Source of the DNA: Eretmocerus hayati
Taxonomy: Eukaryota; Arthropoda; Insecta; Hymenoptera; Aphelinidae
Assembly: GCA_029851415.1 (NCBI GenBank)
Contig: CM056743.1
Span: forward strand, 744,001-808,000
DNA length: 64,000 nt
Direction: 5' to 3'
A model generated the notes under the pieces. The model searched no databases. It saw only the letters and a program-made list of their open reading frames with translations, and was not told where the DNA came from. A program made the position numbers and the translations under genes. Shown here in pieces: positions 21,055 to 31,709 of the stretch. Each line of letters begins with the position of its first letter. The stretch's first letter is position 1.

Positions 21055-21442
21055 TAGGAAAGACGAGCACATCGCCCCGTTTAGGGAGCGTTTGGGTTGG
21101 TTACGTACTGATTCGCGGAGAATGTACTTCGCAGCTCTCTTGATGCATCAGATCATGCACTTAGGAGAACCTGGCTACCTAGCTGCGATGTTTACCAGGT
21201 ACCAATCCGAATGCCCCGCACGGGGTGATCTAGGAGAGCGGGTACTCAAAGTTCCCAACATGAGACTTGAATACGGGAGAAGATCTTTCCAGGTCCAATG
21301 TGCTCATTTGTGGAACTTTCTCCCTCCGGGCTTTCGGCAGCTTGGGGAGATATCATTATTTAAAGAGTCCTTAAAAGATTCCCTGTTAACACTATCCTCC
21401 CAGAGGATTGATGTGGAGAAAAAACACTATTTTAATTTGTAA
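21055..21442 (+). pseudogene. LINE D RT C-terminal remnant, unit 1
   Basis: About 125 codons open from the (TC)n junction to a TAA at 21440-21442. It contains RLGWLRTDSRRMYFAALLMHQI, matching in position and pattern the RLGWLSVKARREYFLASSMFQI region of LINE C (shortened here), and then LWNFLPPGFRQL, matching the FWNKLPRSI region. No catalytic RT motifs remain. Confidence 0.7.
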
Positions 21443-21856
21443 ACTGTGATGGGCATGAGCCCGTTTCAATTGATGTCTTCTACTTCTATGCGTGACTTTT
21501 TCGTTTCCGAACTGAGATTCCTGTGATATGACTGTGGGCCCATGTCTTCTTTCATATGTCTTCCCAAACGGGAAAATGTTTTCTTTTCCTCAACCTTTTC
21601 TGTTAAGACTGATATATGTATATATATATATGAAAACGTGACTTTTTCTTCTTTTTCTTTTCATAACTCTTAGCATCTTACGATGCCTCGAGATGACTAG
21701 TCACTTTCTGTGATAATTCGAATAGACTTAACCAAAATGACAAATTTCTACAAATTTAATGTAATTATTATGTATAAGTGACATATGTTTCATATGCTAC
21801 TGTATTATTGTATTTTTGCCCTTGGGCGAATAAAGGTTATCATTCATTCATTCATT
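21055..21856 (+). mobile_element. Non-LTR retrotransposon fragment D, unit 1
   Basis: Heavily 5'-truncated LINE, about 0.8 kb. It has a short C-terminal coding part (21055-21442), a 3' UTR with a (TA)n patch at about 21615, aataaa at 21830, and an (ATTC)n tail running into (TC)n at 21857-21872. The tail repeat (ATTC rather than ATCA) differs from A and C, so it is a separate family. Confidence 0.75.
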
Positions 21857-21872
21857 CTCTCTCTCTCTCTCC
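21857..21872 (+). repeat. (TC)n after LINE D
   Basis: Run of TC directly after the ATTC tail of LINE D; right border of the LINE cluster in unit 1. Confidence 0.85.
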
Positions 21873-23150
21873 TGGAAATCTATACGATAATCCTAGCCCA
21901 TCGTGTTTTTTTCTTTCTTGAAACACCCCGCAATTATTGCATAGTATGAGGCAGCTGTATCTTCTTCCTCATTTCCTCTTCTTAATTTTTTCCTATCGAA
22001 GGACGTTCAATTTACGGTATACTTCAATCGAATTCCTGAACTCGAGACCAAATTTAGGAGGTCTCAGGAGTTATTTGGTTTCGTTCTTGTCTAAATTTGT
22101 TATTACACTCCAAAATTATTAATCTTCCAAAAAAGCCGTATCACGGTCATATTGGAGAGCTTCACATGTTGCTCACAAAAAATCATATCTCAGATTCTTC
22201 TCTTGGTTCCAAGTCAGTTCAAAGGTAGACAATAAGATTGCTTTTCTTACCTGTAAGATTCTATGATTCCCTTGAAGCGTGCATTCATGTATCGTTTTGG
22301 AATTACAATAAGTATTTTTCACAAGGCTTAGTTACAAGTACTGACAGGATCATTGCGTGATTTAAAATATCTATGGCAATATTGCTTTCGAATAAGGTTT
22401 TCAATTTATAGCTGCTTTCTATGGGGGGGGGGGGAATGTCGAATACATGAAGAACTGATTTTCGAGGAATCCTATTCTCAACATTCTCTAATACAAGGAC
22501 ATAATCATTACTTGAAATGCCGCTCCTTCGAGTATGAGAGTGATGTCGTAGTTATTAACGGCTAGGTCAGTGAATCCACGGATCCAATAGCAGGGATTCA
22601 GGGATCAGATAGTGGGACAGAATGATGTCAAGCTATATCTTCTTGGAATATTAGAATATTTCGCAATTGAAGAGTGAACTTGAAATAACTTTGCCGGAAA
22701 AAAGAAAATCTGGAGAATACTTTCTTTTCCCGCTAATTCCTCTGCACCACAGAATGGTGTCTTACAAATTGTCTTTGCGATCTTTACAGCCTGATTCTAC
22801 GCTAACAAAACCTTGAGAGTAAATTGTTTGCTTTGGGATGACTTTTTTTTGGGGGGGGGCGGTGTGCTAGAGAGAATACTCCAAATGAATGAATGATGAT
22901 CAATATCATCATGACCGGAGAGGGGAGAAATTAGAAGGAAAATTGTTTCGCTATCGAACCAATTTCTGCGCGAATTTCTCAGCATCGCAAGACTTTGACT
23001 TGCTAATTGTCTGCAGTATTCAGAGCCAAATGCTACACAAACTTAATTTTGCAACTAGGTGATTCATCTTGGAATGGGATTTGAAGGAAAAAATTGTGCG
23101 AGAAAGGAAAACCTTCCAGGAAAAAAGACTTATTTTTGGAAAATTCAATT
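21873..23150. other. No gene seen, unit 1
   Basis: Contains two G-runs (about 22424-22433 and 22851-22858) whose lengths differ in unit 2. No supportable ORF or RNA gene. Confidence 0.5.
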
Positions 23151-23154
23151 TTTC

Positions 23155-23300
23155 TGCTACCCGGTCGGGCGGCCGCCCTGCCACCCGCACTTCTCAACAG
23201 AAACATCACGGCGGCAGGGCGCCCGTCTTGCCGTCCGCCCCACCGCCCACCCTGCCGCCCGCCGTGCGGCCGCGCATTTTCAGTGGGGGCCCGGGACAAA
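23155..23300. repeat. GC-rich island with inverted GCC/GGC motifs, unit 1
   Basis: A sharp rise in GC content against the AT-rich surroundings, with repeated tgccgcccg / cgggcggcc blocks, some inverted, ending in gggggcccggg. ORFs through it in several frames are a by-product of low stop density. Not enough length or context to call a promoter CpG island. Confidence 0.55.
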
Positions 23301-23309
23301 CGGCAGAGA

Positions 23310-23650
23310 TCTCAGTGGACCGAGCATCCAGAAAATTCGCGGATTTATTCGCTTGCTTCCTAGGTTTTGAGGTTGATCTTTCCCAGACAGGATTTCGATC
23401 CGAGTTTCTGGGTAATCGCGGGTTTACTTGCCTTCCTGGGTTTTTGAATTGATCTTTCCCTGACAAAACTTTCGATCCAAGCATCTGGGTATTCGCGGGT
23501 TCATTTGCCTTCCTAGGTTTTGGGGTTGATCCTGCCCTGACAGGACTCTACGTTCGAGTATCTGGGTATTATCTGCCTGACTCGTTTTTCATGGATCCCA
23601 GGTCATTCATCATCTCGTCAAAATTCAATATTCCAATATCTGGGTAATCG
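23310..23650 (+). repeat. Tandem repeat, period about 77 bp, unit 1
   Basis: 'cttcctaggtttt' or a close variant recurs at 23356, 23432 and 23509; each is followed by 'ttgatc--tccctgacag' and then by 'tctgggtaatcgcgggtt'. A decayed fourth unit runs to about 23650. It directly follows the GC-rich island. Confidence 0.75.
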
Positions 23651-25077
23651 CGGTATCCTGGGATTTCAAATATCCTGATCCGTACTGTTTAATTGAAAAT
23701 GTGTCTATTTTGGAAAGTGATTCTTTCAAACGACATGTACAAAAAGAGTGGTGGCAGAGTGAATCCATGTACATCAGGTCTTGAAAGATCATAATGAAGT
23801 TTTCAAGTCCATGGTAATGGTAAATTTCAGAGAATCTCACAATCTACACTCACTCTGTGCTTGAGGAATAAGAAAAGCAAGTAATCCTGAAGAATGGCAG
23901 TGAAGTCTCATCTTGATATAAATCAAGTGACGCACTCTTATAAATTCAAACAAAAAAAGCATTGTTATATTTCTCTGATGATTCTTCAGTTGCCTATGAA
24001 GACCTACCTCACTGTGATACATTTCCTCTGTATCACAAGACTTCACATGCATTGCTGGCTAGATTCCATGTCTGAAATGAAGTTGTAGCAGCATACTCAT
24101 AGACTTGAATTTCATTCAAGAGAGATCACTTTAATATTGGATTCAACAACCTTGGCCACTTGAAATGAAGATACCTACACCTGTTTTCTCTCAGTAATCA
24201 GTGTTAGATGTGTTGCTGAATGTAGATTGACAATGGAAGTGCAAACAATTCGGTCACGGTTTCCCACAAGCTACTTTAAGTCTAATCCCCAGCCATAGCC
24301 ATGATCGTATGTTGAATTAAGAGTTTACGGCACTCCATATTCAGCAGACTTTTCAGTCTATCAATTCTATTGGAGCATCTCCATCCATTTCTATATTGTG
24401 AATTATAACAGGTCAGAGCTCAAGCATGAATTATCATGTTCGCCTAATTGAGCCAGTCTGATGTATCTCATGAGAGATGGGAAGAACATTGAGCAGAATA
24501 TTTCAACACAATACTTTTGTGTATTTGAAAGTGTTCTTTGAATATTTCTGCTTGAAGAGACAATAAGAGTAAGCATGGTGAAGATAAGAAATGAACCACC
24601 AGTTAAATACACAAAGTCACTGACACTTTCCGGAGTGGAAGCAGTCCATTTTAACCGTCATTCGTAAACCAAATTTTAATTTACGGCATTCTAGTCTGAG
24701 TTGACCCAGTGATTTATGGAATCTCATTCGTTTCACTGAGAGGACAGTAAAAATGGAGTTGAACGGAATTTTCTGGATGCAAAACCTGAATTTGCTTGCT
24801 ATCTAGGCAATCAAATTCCCACACCACTGGAAAACAAATAAAACAATCCACAACTTCACCACATCTCACAAATTCAAGTATCTAAAGATCAGGAATTAAG
24901 ACCAATAGTAACGAGAACTGGTAAAATTCCGAGTGATTTTTGCTGATCAATATGACTTGATCAGCAAAAAATCAAAAACGAACGGACCCGCGCGAGAAAG
25001 AAGGACGATTGATCACATCTTAACATCCTTTGATCACAAATCCTTTGATATCACTATATTTAGAACATTCCGTGCTC
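23651..25077. other. No gene seen, unit 1
   Basis: About 1.4 kb of AT-rich sequence. One small inverted repeat (tttttgctgatcaa / ttgatcagcaaaaaa, about 24938-24970). No supportable gene. Confidence 0.45.
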
Positions 25078-26417
25078 TGATACACCTCAAAAAGGTATAG
25101 GGGGAGAGTGGGGTGAATTGGGGCGGGGGCGAATTTGGACAAGCTCAATAGCTTGGTCAGAAGTGAGTCTAGGCTTTCGCCGCGTAAGTTCTTTTTTTTA
25201 ATACCACCCGAGACAACGGTTTTTATGGCGGTTAGTTCTCCTGAAACGATACTGGGAGTCCACACTGACATAGGGGTGCTTTTCGTGGGTGTCGCGCTGT
25301 TCATTTGGAGAATGCAAGAGCTTACGCTGCCTCTGCATAACTGGACGGACTTCATCCCCATTTGGGAGTCAAAAACTACATCTCAAAACAAAGATTTTGA
25401 GCCATCGTGGGTTAAAATTAGTTGAATTGGATATAAGTAGCCGCAAATCTGCGGAAAAAAGCGTCGGGGGCATTTTTGGACAGATTGAACGGACCGAATT
25501 TGGACAATGCTAAATCCCATTTAAAATCGGTCGACCGGCCGCATGTCCGTGTCTCCCGAGGACAATTGTGCGATTCGAGGCGCATATGCATTTATGCAAG
25601 TTTCTCGGAAAGCGGGAGGTTGAGGGTGAGTTAGTTAATTGAAAATGGGTGAGAGAATGAAGTTACAATGTCCAATGACGGTCATGGGAGTCAAATTGGA
25701 GGCGAGAAGTCGCTTCTTACGTGTTCGAAGATAGTGCTGAAGTTCCGCATTTTCACTGTCGTATTCGGTGATATTGGGTCGATTGTCGCACTCCATTATT
25801 TGGATCGTTGACTTAGAGCAAGTATGGGCATCTCCAATATGAGGAAAATGCGACTCTTAGAAGCCGCGAGTCGATTGCTCATTTCTAAAGACGGTAGTGC
25901 GCCGATAAAGTTCCTATTCCAATAATGTTGAAAAATGATATAAAAATGGTCCGCTTGTTGAGGCTATGAGAGGATGTGAACGTCACGGGCAGGGGTTCCC
26001 CCGTGATTTTGGGTTATTACCACGTGTTTTGGTGAGCATATGCAACGCAATTAGATGAAGAATATTGCCGTATGACTCGAGTATAATAGTCCGTCCAAAT
26101 TTGCCCCCAAAACTCGTCAGAAGTGTCCCAAAGCGCGGGGCGAATTTGGACAGATTTTTTTTCAATTTCAAAAAAAAGTATAAACGCTGAGACCTAGGAG
26201 TCTCAAAATTTTCTTAATAACTATTCAATAGTTGAACACCGAAGTTCCATAGCGTGCCTAGGCCCAAGTATCGTCAGATAGCCCCACTGCAAAGTCCGTC
26301 CAATTTTGCCCCACTCTCCCCTATAAGCCTTAAAAGTATGGTGGTTCATATTATTGTCAAAAATAGTGCAGATGCACCACCATACTTTTGACTCATATAC
26401 CTTTTTGAGGTGTATCA
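25078..26417. mobile_element. Hairpin MITE interrupted by a second element, unit 1
   Basis: The outer ends TGATACACCTCAAAAAGGTA and TACCTTTTTGAGGTGTATCA are perfect inverted repeats. With the inner element (25100-26321) set aside, the left arm continues into aaaagtatggtggt (26331 on), which pairs with accaccatactttt just inside the right arm. The original was therefore a short hairpin MITE of about 120 bp split near its left end. Confidence 0.8.
25100..26321. mobile_element. 1.2-kb non-autonomous element nested in the hairpin MITE, unit 1
   Basis: The left end GGGGGAGAGTGGGGTGAA and the right end CCCCACTCTCCCC are inverted repeats flanked by TATA on both sides (25096-25099, 26322-26325), consistent with a TA or TATA target duplication. 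The motif cgaatttggac recurs inside (25130, 25494 and 26141, inverted near 26093). No transposase is present. End structure and subterminal repeats resemble the Tigger-like families in this window, but the tip sequence differs. Confidence 0.75.
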
Positions 26418-26532
26418 AAATTCATCGAGTTGTATCTCTGCATGATCTAAACATGACATGCTTGAGACGTTGTAGTGGATATACATACACACACAAGTAT
26501 ACACTCACTTTATATATATACACTCATACACA

Positions 26533-26624
26533 ATGTGACCACGATATTTTTGACAAAACATACATGCACAAGCACAGAACATGGGAATAACCTCCAAATT
26601 CCGCCAGAAATATCGTGGTCACAT
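26533..26624. repeat. Short hairpin repeat, unit 1
   Basis: atgtgaccacgatatt (26533 on) pairs with aatatcgtggtcacat (ending 26624); 16-base perfect arms, about 60 bases between. Possibly a small MITE; no clear target duplication. Confidence 0.7.
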
Positions 26625-27168
26625 AGTCTATATCAGTTCCGAACACTCCCCTCTGTGGCTCTGTAGGACACGGAAGTCAACGTAGCGCTTTCATCTCGTA
26701 GATTTCGTCTAGTGCAGTAATACTACTTTGAAAAAAATTTCTACAATATGAGCAGGTTACTTTTAGTGGGCTGAAAGGGTCTGCACGAAACTGACACAAA
26801 ATGCTCATCAAACGCCTAAAGTTACTTGCGTAGGGCTCACGTCACGCAATTAGGATTTGAAACCGATAAGAAATAGTTGGTGTTCTATACCATACTTCGA
26901 TGGAAAGATGCGAGCACAGTTATTCCCCCCGCTACAGAGAATCTGGAAGCAGAAGCCTACTCTCTTGGAAAGTGAGAATCGTGCACGGAGCTGAGAATTG
27001 GGACCTCCATCTTTGAAAACAAAAATAGAGTAGTCGACGGGTAGATCTGAAAATTTATCCCTACTTGTATTTCGATAGAATACGTGTGGGGAAATTCTAA
27101 TGGAGTGATTCGGAGTTCGCTCGTCGAAATGCAAGGCCATCTCACGTTCCGGGTAAGTTTTCGCGATA

Positions 27169-27169
<1 letters not shown>

Positions 27170-27220
<51 letters not shown>
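27170..27220 (+). repeat. (CA)n microsatellite, unit 1
   Basis: A run of CA with a central cgcgcg near its start. Longer in unit 2 (51358-51416). The Cys-Val ORFs on the minus strand are products of this repeat. Confidence 0.9.
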
Positions 27221-27222
<2 letters not shown>

Positions 27223-27484
27223 GAGATGTTCTTCAGAACCTCTAACATTTGTGTTGCTGAACAGTGAAATTTTTTTCTCATGGCACGCGTCTGGAACCAA
27301 TTTCACTGGTTAGTAGGACATCCTCAATGAGTGGGAGAAGACGTGTCCACTGGTTTGGTAGGATGTTATTTCTGTAAATATTAAAGACCATCATTAGCCG
27401 TCTGAGATCCAATGATCCTGATTGAATCCTAATCTACGCACTCACAACAGGCAGAAGCTACTTTGTACACATATACACACTATA

Positions 27485-28141
27485 CCGTGTTTCGCCTATT
27501 ATAAGCCATGGCTTATAATTTTTTTCGGCTCTGAAGCATGGCTTATATTTGGAAGGTGGCTCATATTTGGAGGGTGGCTTATATTCTCAGACGAATATTT
27601 CTTCGTCAAGTATCTAGATTCATTTGAATCAAGTATAAAAACCAAGTGTCATTCAAATTCACAAATGGAATGTCAATCAAGTATGATGGAATGTTATTCA
27701 AAAATGGCGTTCACACATTATTGCATACATGGAGTTTTACATATTACTAGAAGAATTCTGGACACGTTGTCCACATTCAGAAGATAATTTATTTCTGATA
27801 TCCATCGATCGTGTGGATTATAGTCACTGTTGACTTTCTGACTGTATGATCAGCGATGACTCGCCGAATTAACAATCTATCTGTTACAGAAAATCTGTCA
27901 CACCTACTGTTGAAGGGAGGAGCAAGCATTATTCACCGTTGAACTGACATATTCCTCTCAAGATCTGGCTTTCATTCGGGCCGCTTATATTTAGGGTCGG
28001 CTTATATTTGGTGACTGACTTATATTTGGTGAAAGCTTATATTTGGAGGGTGGCTTATATTTCCATCATTTCGCCTCACTAAGGCTTATATTTGGAGGGT
28101 GGCTTATATTTGGAGAGTGGCTTATAATAGACAAAACACGG
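27485..28141. mobile_element. 657-bp MITE with 18-bp internal repeats, unit 1
   Basis: The left end CCGTGTTTCGCCTATTATAA and the right end TTATAATAGACAAAACACGG are near-perfect inverted repeats flanked by TA (27483-27484, 28142-28143). Just inside each end are several copies of an 18-base unit, ggcttatatttggagggt, about three on the left and about eight on the right. No ORF of substance. Confidence 0.8.
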
Positions 28142-28143
28142 TA

Positions 28144-28662
28144 TTTCACTAGTTTTCTGTTTTCTGACCATGTTGGACAAGTAGAGCACTTGAGTTCCAC
28201 CTATTTGCGTTTCCGCGTTCCCGTCCGTGTCTTCAAAGAATTCACTTCAAAATTCCTGAATCGAGTCTATAGTGACACTTATGGGAGGTAATGGGTCCCT
28301 CAGTGTGTTATTGCTGTTTTCGAATTTTATATGAACAATCACAATGTCATAGAAGTGCCCACATGAACTCGATCACATACGTTTTGATCGATGAAATGTT
28401 TGTGCTGCTTCTGATTCGAATAACATTCGATTCTAGGATCTAAAAACGGTGTGATATTGTTTGTAATTGAGTGAAAAAAATGGGCAAAAAATTTTAGGAG
28501 CGTGCCCCCTTCCCCTCCCATGCCATGAGAATTTGACCTTCTTCAGGTAAGTGGGCGCATGAAGTCACCCGTCTTCTTGGAGCTGTCATTTCAACGCAGT
28601 TGGTCGCACGCACCTAAACGGAACAGGATATAATTGGTGTTGTTTGAAGCTATCAAAATCTG
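28144..28662. other. No gene seen; right end of unit 1
   Basis: Contains the first half of a repeat of about 130 bp (from 'gtcacccgtcttcttgg') whose second copy lies beyond unit 2 at 52957. The unit ends inside it. Confidence 0.5.
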
Positions 28663-29069
28663 ATGATTTTCTCGAAATCAAGATAGGAACGGGCCTAACT
28701 GACCTCGGATTCGGATTCAGCGTACCAAAATACATGAAAGTAAGTGGGTCGGGTCAAAAGTACAGATCCTTTCTCTTTTTTTGTGAGCCGGTGTCATCCT
28801 TATTATGATTATTGACCCGGAGCTAATGGGGAGTCATTTGCAGTGAAAGGATGACCTGTAATTTCTTACAGAAACTGAAAGGATTTCATCCTTCTCTTCG
28901 TATTTCATCATATTCGAATGGAAATCGTATCAGAGTGGATTGCATGGCGATTGAGAGGTACATTCTATCACGGGGCAAATCTTCCAAGAGGGGAGTGTGC
29001 TTGACAGGAAATCAGGTTGCTGCATGGTATTCAAGAGAATTTACTCCAGCGCGTCAACTGTAATGCGTA

Positions 29070-30077
29070 CCGTTAACCGGAGCAACTTTGGAACAGGGGG
29101 GGGGAGTAACTTTGGTACAACCCATGAGTGGTTATCATGCACAGTTGACAAGGGAGATGATCCTGCGGCCTTCGTGCCGGTCCCCTCCACTTCGGACAAG
29201 CATGAACAATGTTTTGCACTGGCACGAGGGCCTGCATCAGCCATTAATTCGTCTACAAGCTGACTTCTCCAGGAGTATGTTTCCGACCCAACAAACAGTC
29301 TCTCGGAAAAAGTGGTGTGGTTCCGAATTTAGCAGGTCCAAGGTAGCGGAGCTAGATTTTACTTGTCTGTACACATATCTGGATGAAACCATTGTTACAT
29401 TGGAGTATCCTCAGCCACTTCCAATTTTGTAGAGTGAAAATTGATAAGTATGTATTTTTTCACAAACCGGGGTAACTTTGGAACACTTATTGATGTACTC
29501 TCAATCATTTCCTGAGATCTATATCATCTTCAAACCCTACATACTCGAGTAGTTGTTGATGAGAGCTTCAAAATAAGCGGATGAACGTCTGATCTCGACC
29601 CACGGAAGCCGAGTTATGGCAGTTTCCATCAGAAATCGACTGTGAAGGTATTTTCCTCCTCGAGAGCTAGCCCCGACACGCGGGCGGTGAGGTATGCTAA
29701 AGGTGTCTATGCTCAATTATAAGAGTTGATGGGCTTCTACAATGGGTCAATGGAAAGCTAAGACACTAAGCTTTCGATGATTGATGGTGGAATCAATTGC
29801 GTGACCTAATTCATGTATCAATTGATGAATAAATGATGATTACGATTCCTATTCCAAAGTTACCCCAGTCTGTGTCGAACTTCACAACATGAGTTTCCGC
29901 GCTCAGTGCTCCAACCAGAGATGTCCAAATGGGCCTCATAAGCACCGCGATTGAAAGCTGAAGCTGTAGGCTTTCGATTAACCACAGATACAATGCACTT
30001 CTAATGTAAGACGTACAAGTTTCGCGAAGTTTGAGGGAAAAATGCTTCTTCTGTTCCAAAATTACCCCGGTTGATGG
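29070..30077. mobile_element. Non-autonomous Tigger-related MITE, unit 2
   Basis: Same element as 3279-4289; the G-run near its left end is three bases shorter (9 versus 12). TA flanks are kept. Confidence 0.7.
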
Positions 30078-30204
30078 TATTCTATTCTTTGCCCCATTGA
30101 CATTATTTTATATCGCACTCATCTATCTTCACTGGATCTCACAATGATTGGAGAGAACTAGATCGTCAAATCTACTACCAAAAGAAGTGCATTGGCGTAA
30201 GGGC

Positions 30205-30863
30205 GTGCGTTATTTCCCAACTTTCGATTTTCCACAATGCCATCGTGGCTTTCCGATCTTCGGTATGAAAAAATAGGGAAAAAAACTTTTGCCGCGCCCT
30301 GTACGACGTATCCTGCTTTACCGCTCGGAGATCATTCTTAACATTGGAAAACCTATGCTGCAAATTCTACCCTCCCGACCCTCCGTGTCTCTGAGATCGC
30401 TGTGATTCTTCATGGCTCCTTTTAGAGCTGAAAAATCATCAGAATACATCATTTTCTCGTGAAATTTCACGAGAAACACGATGAATTTGTAGATTTTGAG
30501 TTTGTAAGGAACCCCGGCGTGATATCAAGGATTCTTTCGAAAAGTCACTGATATCACACCGGGGTCACTTTGAAAGTCAAAATTGACAGCTTTATCGTGT
30601 TCCTCGTGAAATTTTACGTGAAAATGGTGTATTCTGATGATTTTTCAGCTCCAAAAGGAGCCATGAAAAGTCACAGCGATCTCAGAGACACGGAGGGTCG
30701 GGAGGGCGAAATTCGCAGCATAGGCTTTCCAATGTTAAGATAATTTTTGAGTGGCAACGCAGGATACGTCGTACAGGGGGCGGCGAAAGTCTTTCCTTAT
30801 TTTTCTATACCAAAGATCGAAAATACACGATGGTATCGTGTAAAATCGTTGGGAAATAACGCA
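30205..30863. repeat. Foldback (long hairpin) element, unit 2
   Basis: Copy of 4417-5075, no difference noticed. Confidence 0.85.
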
Positions 30864-31091
30864 CACATGGTCATTCACAATTAAGCGGAATTTAATAAGG
30901 ACTGACTCATAACCCTATTCTTCGAAGCACCAACTAGCATCTTTGGCACAAGATACCTCAAGATGCGGACCCCCTGGGATTTCCCCACCCGTGACATCTG
31001 GCACAGAGATCTACCATTTGAATTCACTCGCAGAAATAATGAGCGGAAGCCAACTTCCTATGATTCAGGGCAAAGTCCCTTGATTTTATAT

Positions 31092-31709
31092 CTAATCCGA
31101 TATTTTGCCCGATACAACCACCCACAACCACAAAAACAACTCCACAATACCCAAATCCATGAGGTTCTTCAGGACCTTTCGAGTGTCCCGAACCACATCT
31201 CTGCATCTTACATCGGATCTGGGGAATATGCATTTTATTAGAGAGAAGAAATTCTTCTGTTGGAAATAATCCATGACGATCAAGTAATGCATGTCAGAGA
31301 CACCTTGGGAATTCTTATAAGGGTCAATAGGTGATGAGATGATCATATTGGGTACCATAGAATCGAATAGGAATAACAAGAAAAAAAATCTGAGACATGG
31401 CCCTTTTTCGTAGGGCTGTTTTGCGCGGTAGTACTCATGAGTCAATTGTGATACTTCGAGTTCCATACCAACGATATTTTCCACCTCCTTCTCAGAGCGA
31501 TCTTGATTTGGCGAGGAACCCACGCTCCTGGTCTCAAGTTCTGGTGGAAGAGCGAGGGACGAACGATCTGGAGATCTATTCAATCCCTCGCCTTGAACCA
31601 CGGAATGATCGATCATCTGTGGACCAACACTGGCAGCACGCTCACAGGTTCGCCTCTCGCCTCCCACGGATTCATTCGTGATTTGGACTGGGGGCACACC
31701 TGTACACAA
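31092..31709 (-). CDS. Uncharacterised 205-codon ORF, unit 2
   Basis: Counterpart of 5304-5921, differing by one residue (Lys instead of Thr after RSE). An intact frame in a near-identical duplicate is not independent evidence for coding. Confidence 0.2.
   Translation of the reverse strand: MCTGVPPVQITNESVGGERRTCERAASVGPQMIDHSVVQGEGLNRSPDRSSLALPPELETRSVGSSPNQDRSEKEVENIVGMELEVSQLTHEYYRAKQPYEKGPCLRFFFLLFLFDSMVPNMIISSPIDPYKNSQGVSDMHYLIVMDYFQQKNFFSLIKCIFPRSDVRCRDVVRDTRKVLKNLMDLGIVELFLWLWVVVSGKISD

Larger units (their letters stand above)
2872..28662 (+). repeat. Tandem segmental duplication, unit 1
   Basis: This 25,791-bp block is followed immediately by a second nearly identical copy. The left edge is where 'tgattttctcgaaatcaagat' first matches the sequence after 28662; the right edge is the last base before that match restarts. 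Order and orientation of everything inside is the same in both units. The two junctions share at most one or two bases, so no obvious homology explains the duplication. Unit 1 carries an extra LINE fragment (19416-21045). Confidence 0.9.

Noticed and set aside
23033..23484. Several ORFs on both strands through the GC-rich block
   Set aside because: GC-rich sequence has few stop codons; low-complexity Pro/Arg/Gly products without domains.
26850..27281. Minus-strand ORFs with Cys-Val runs (also 51039-51503)
   Set aside because: Translation of the (CA)n microsatellite; no other protein signature.
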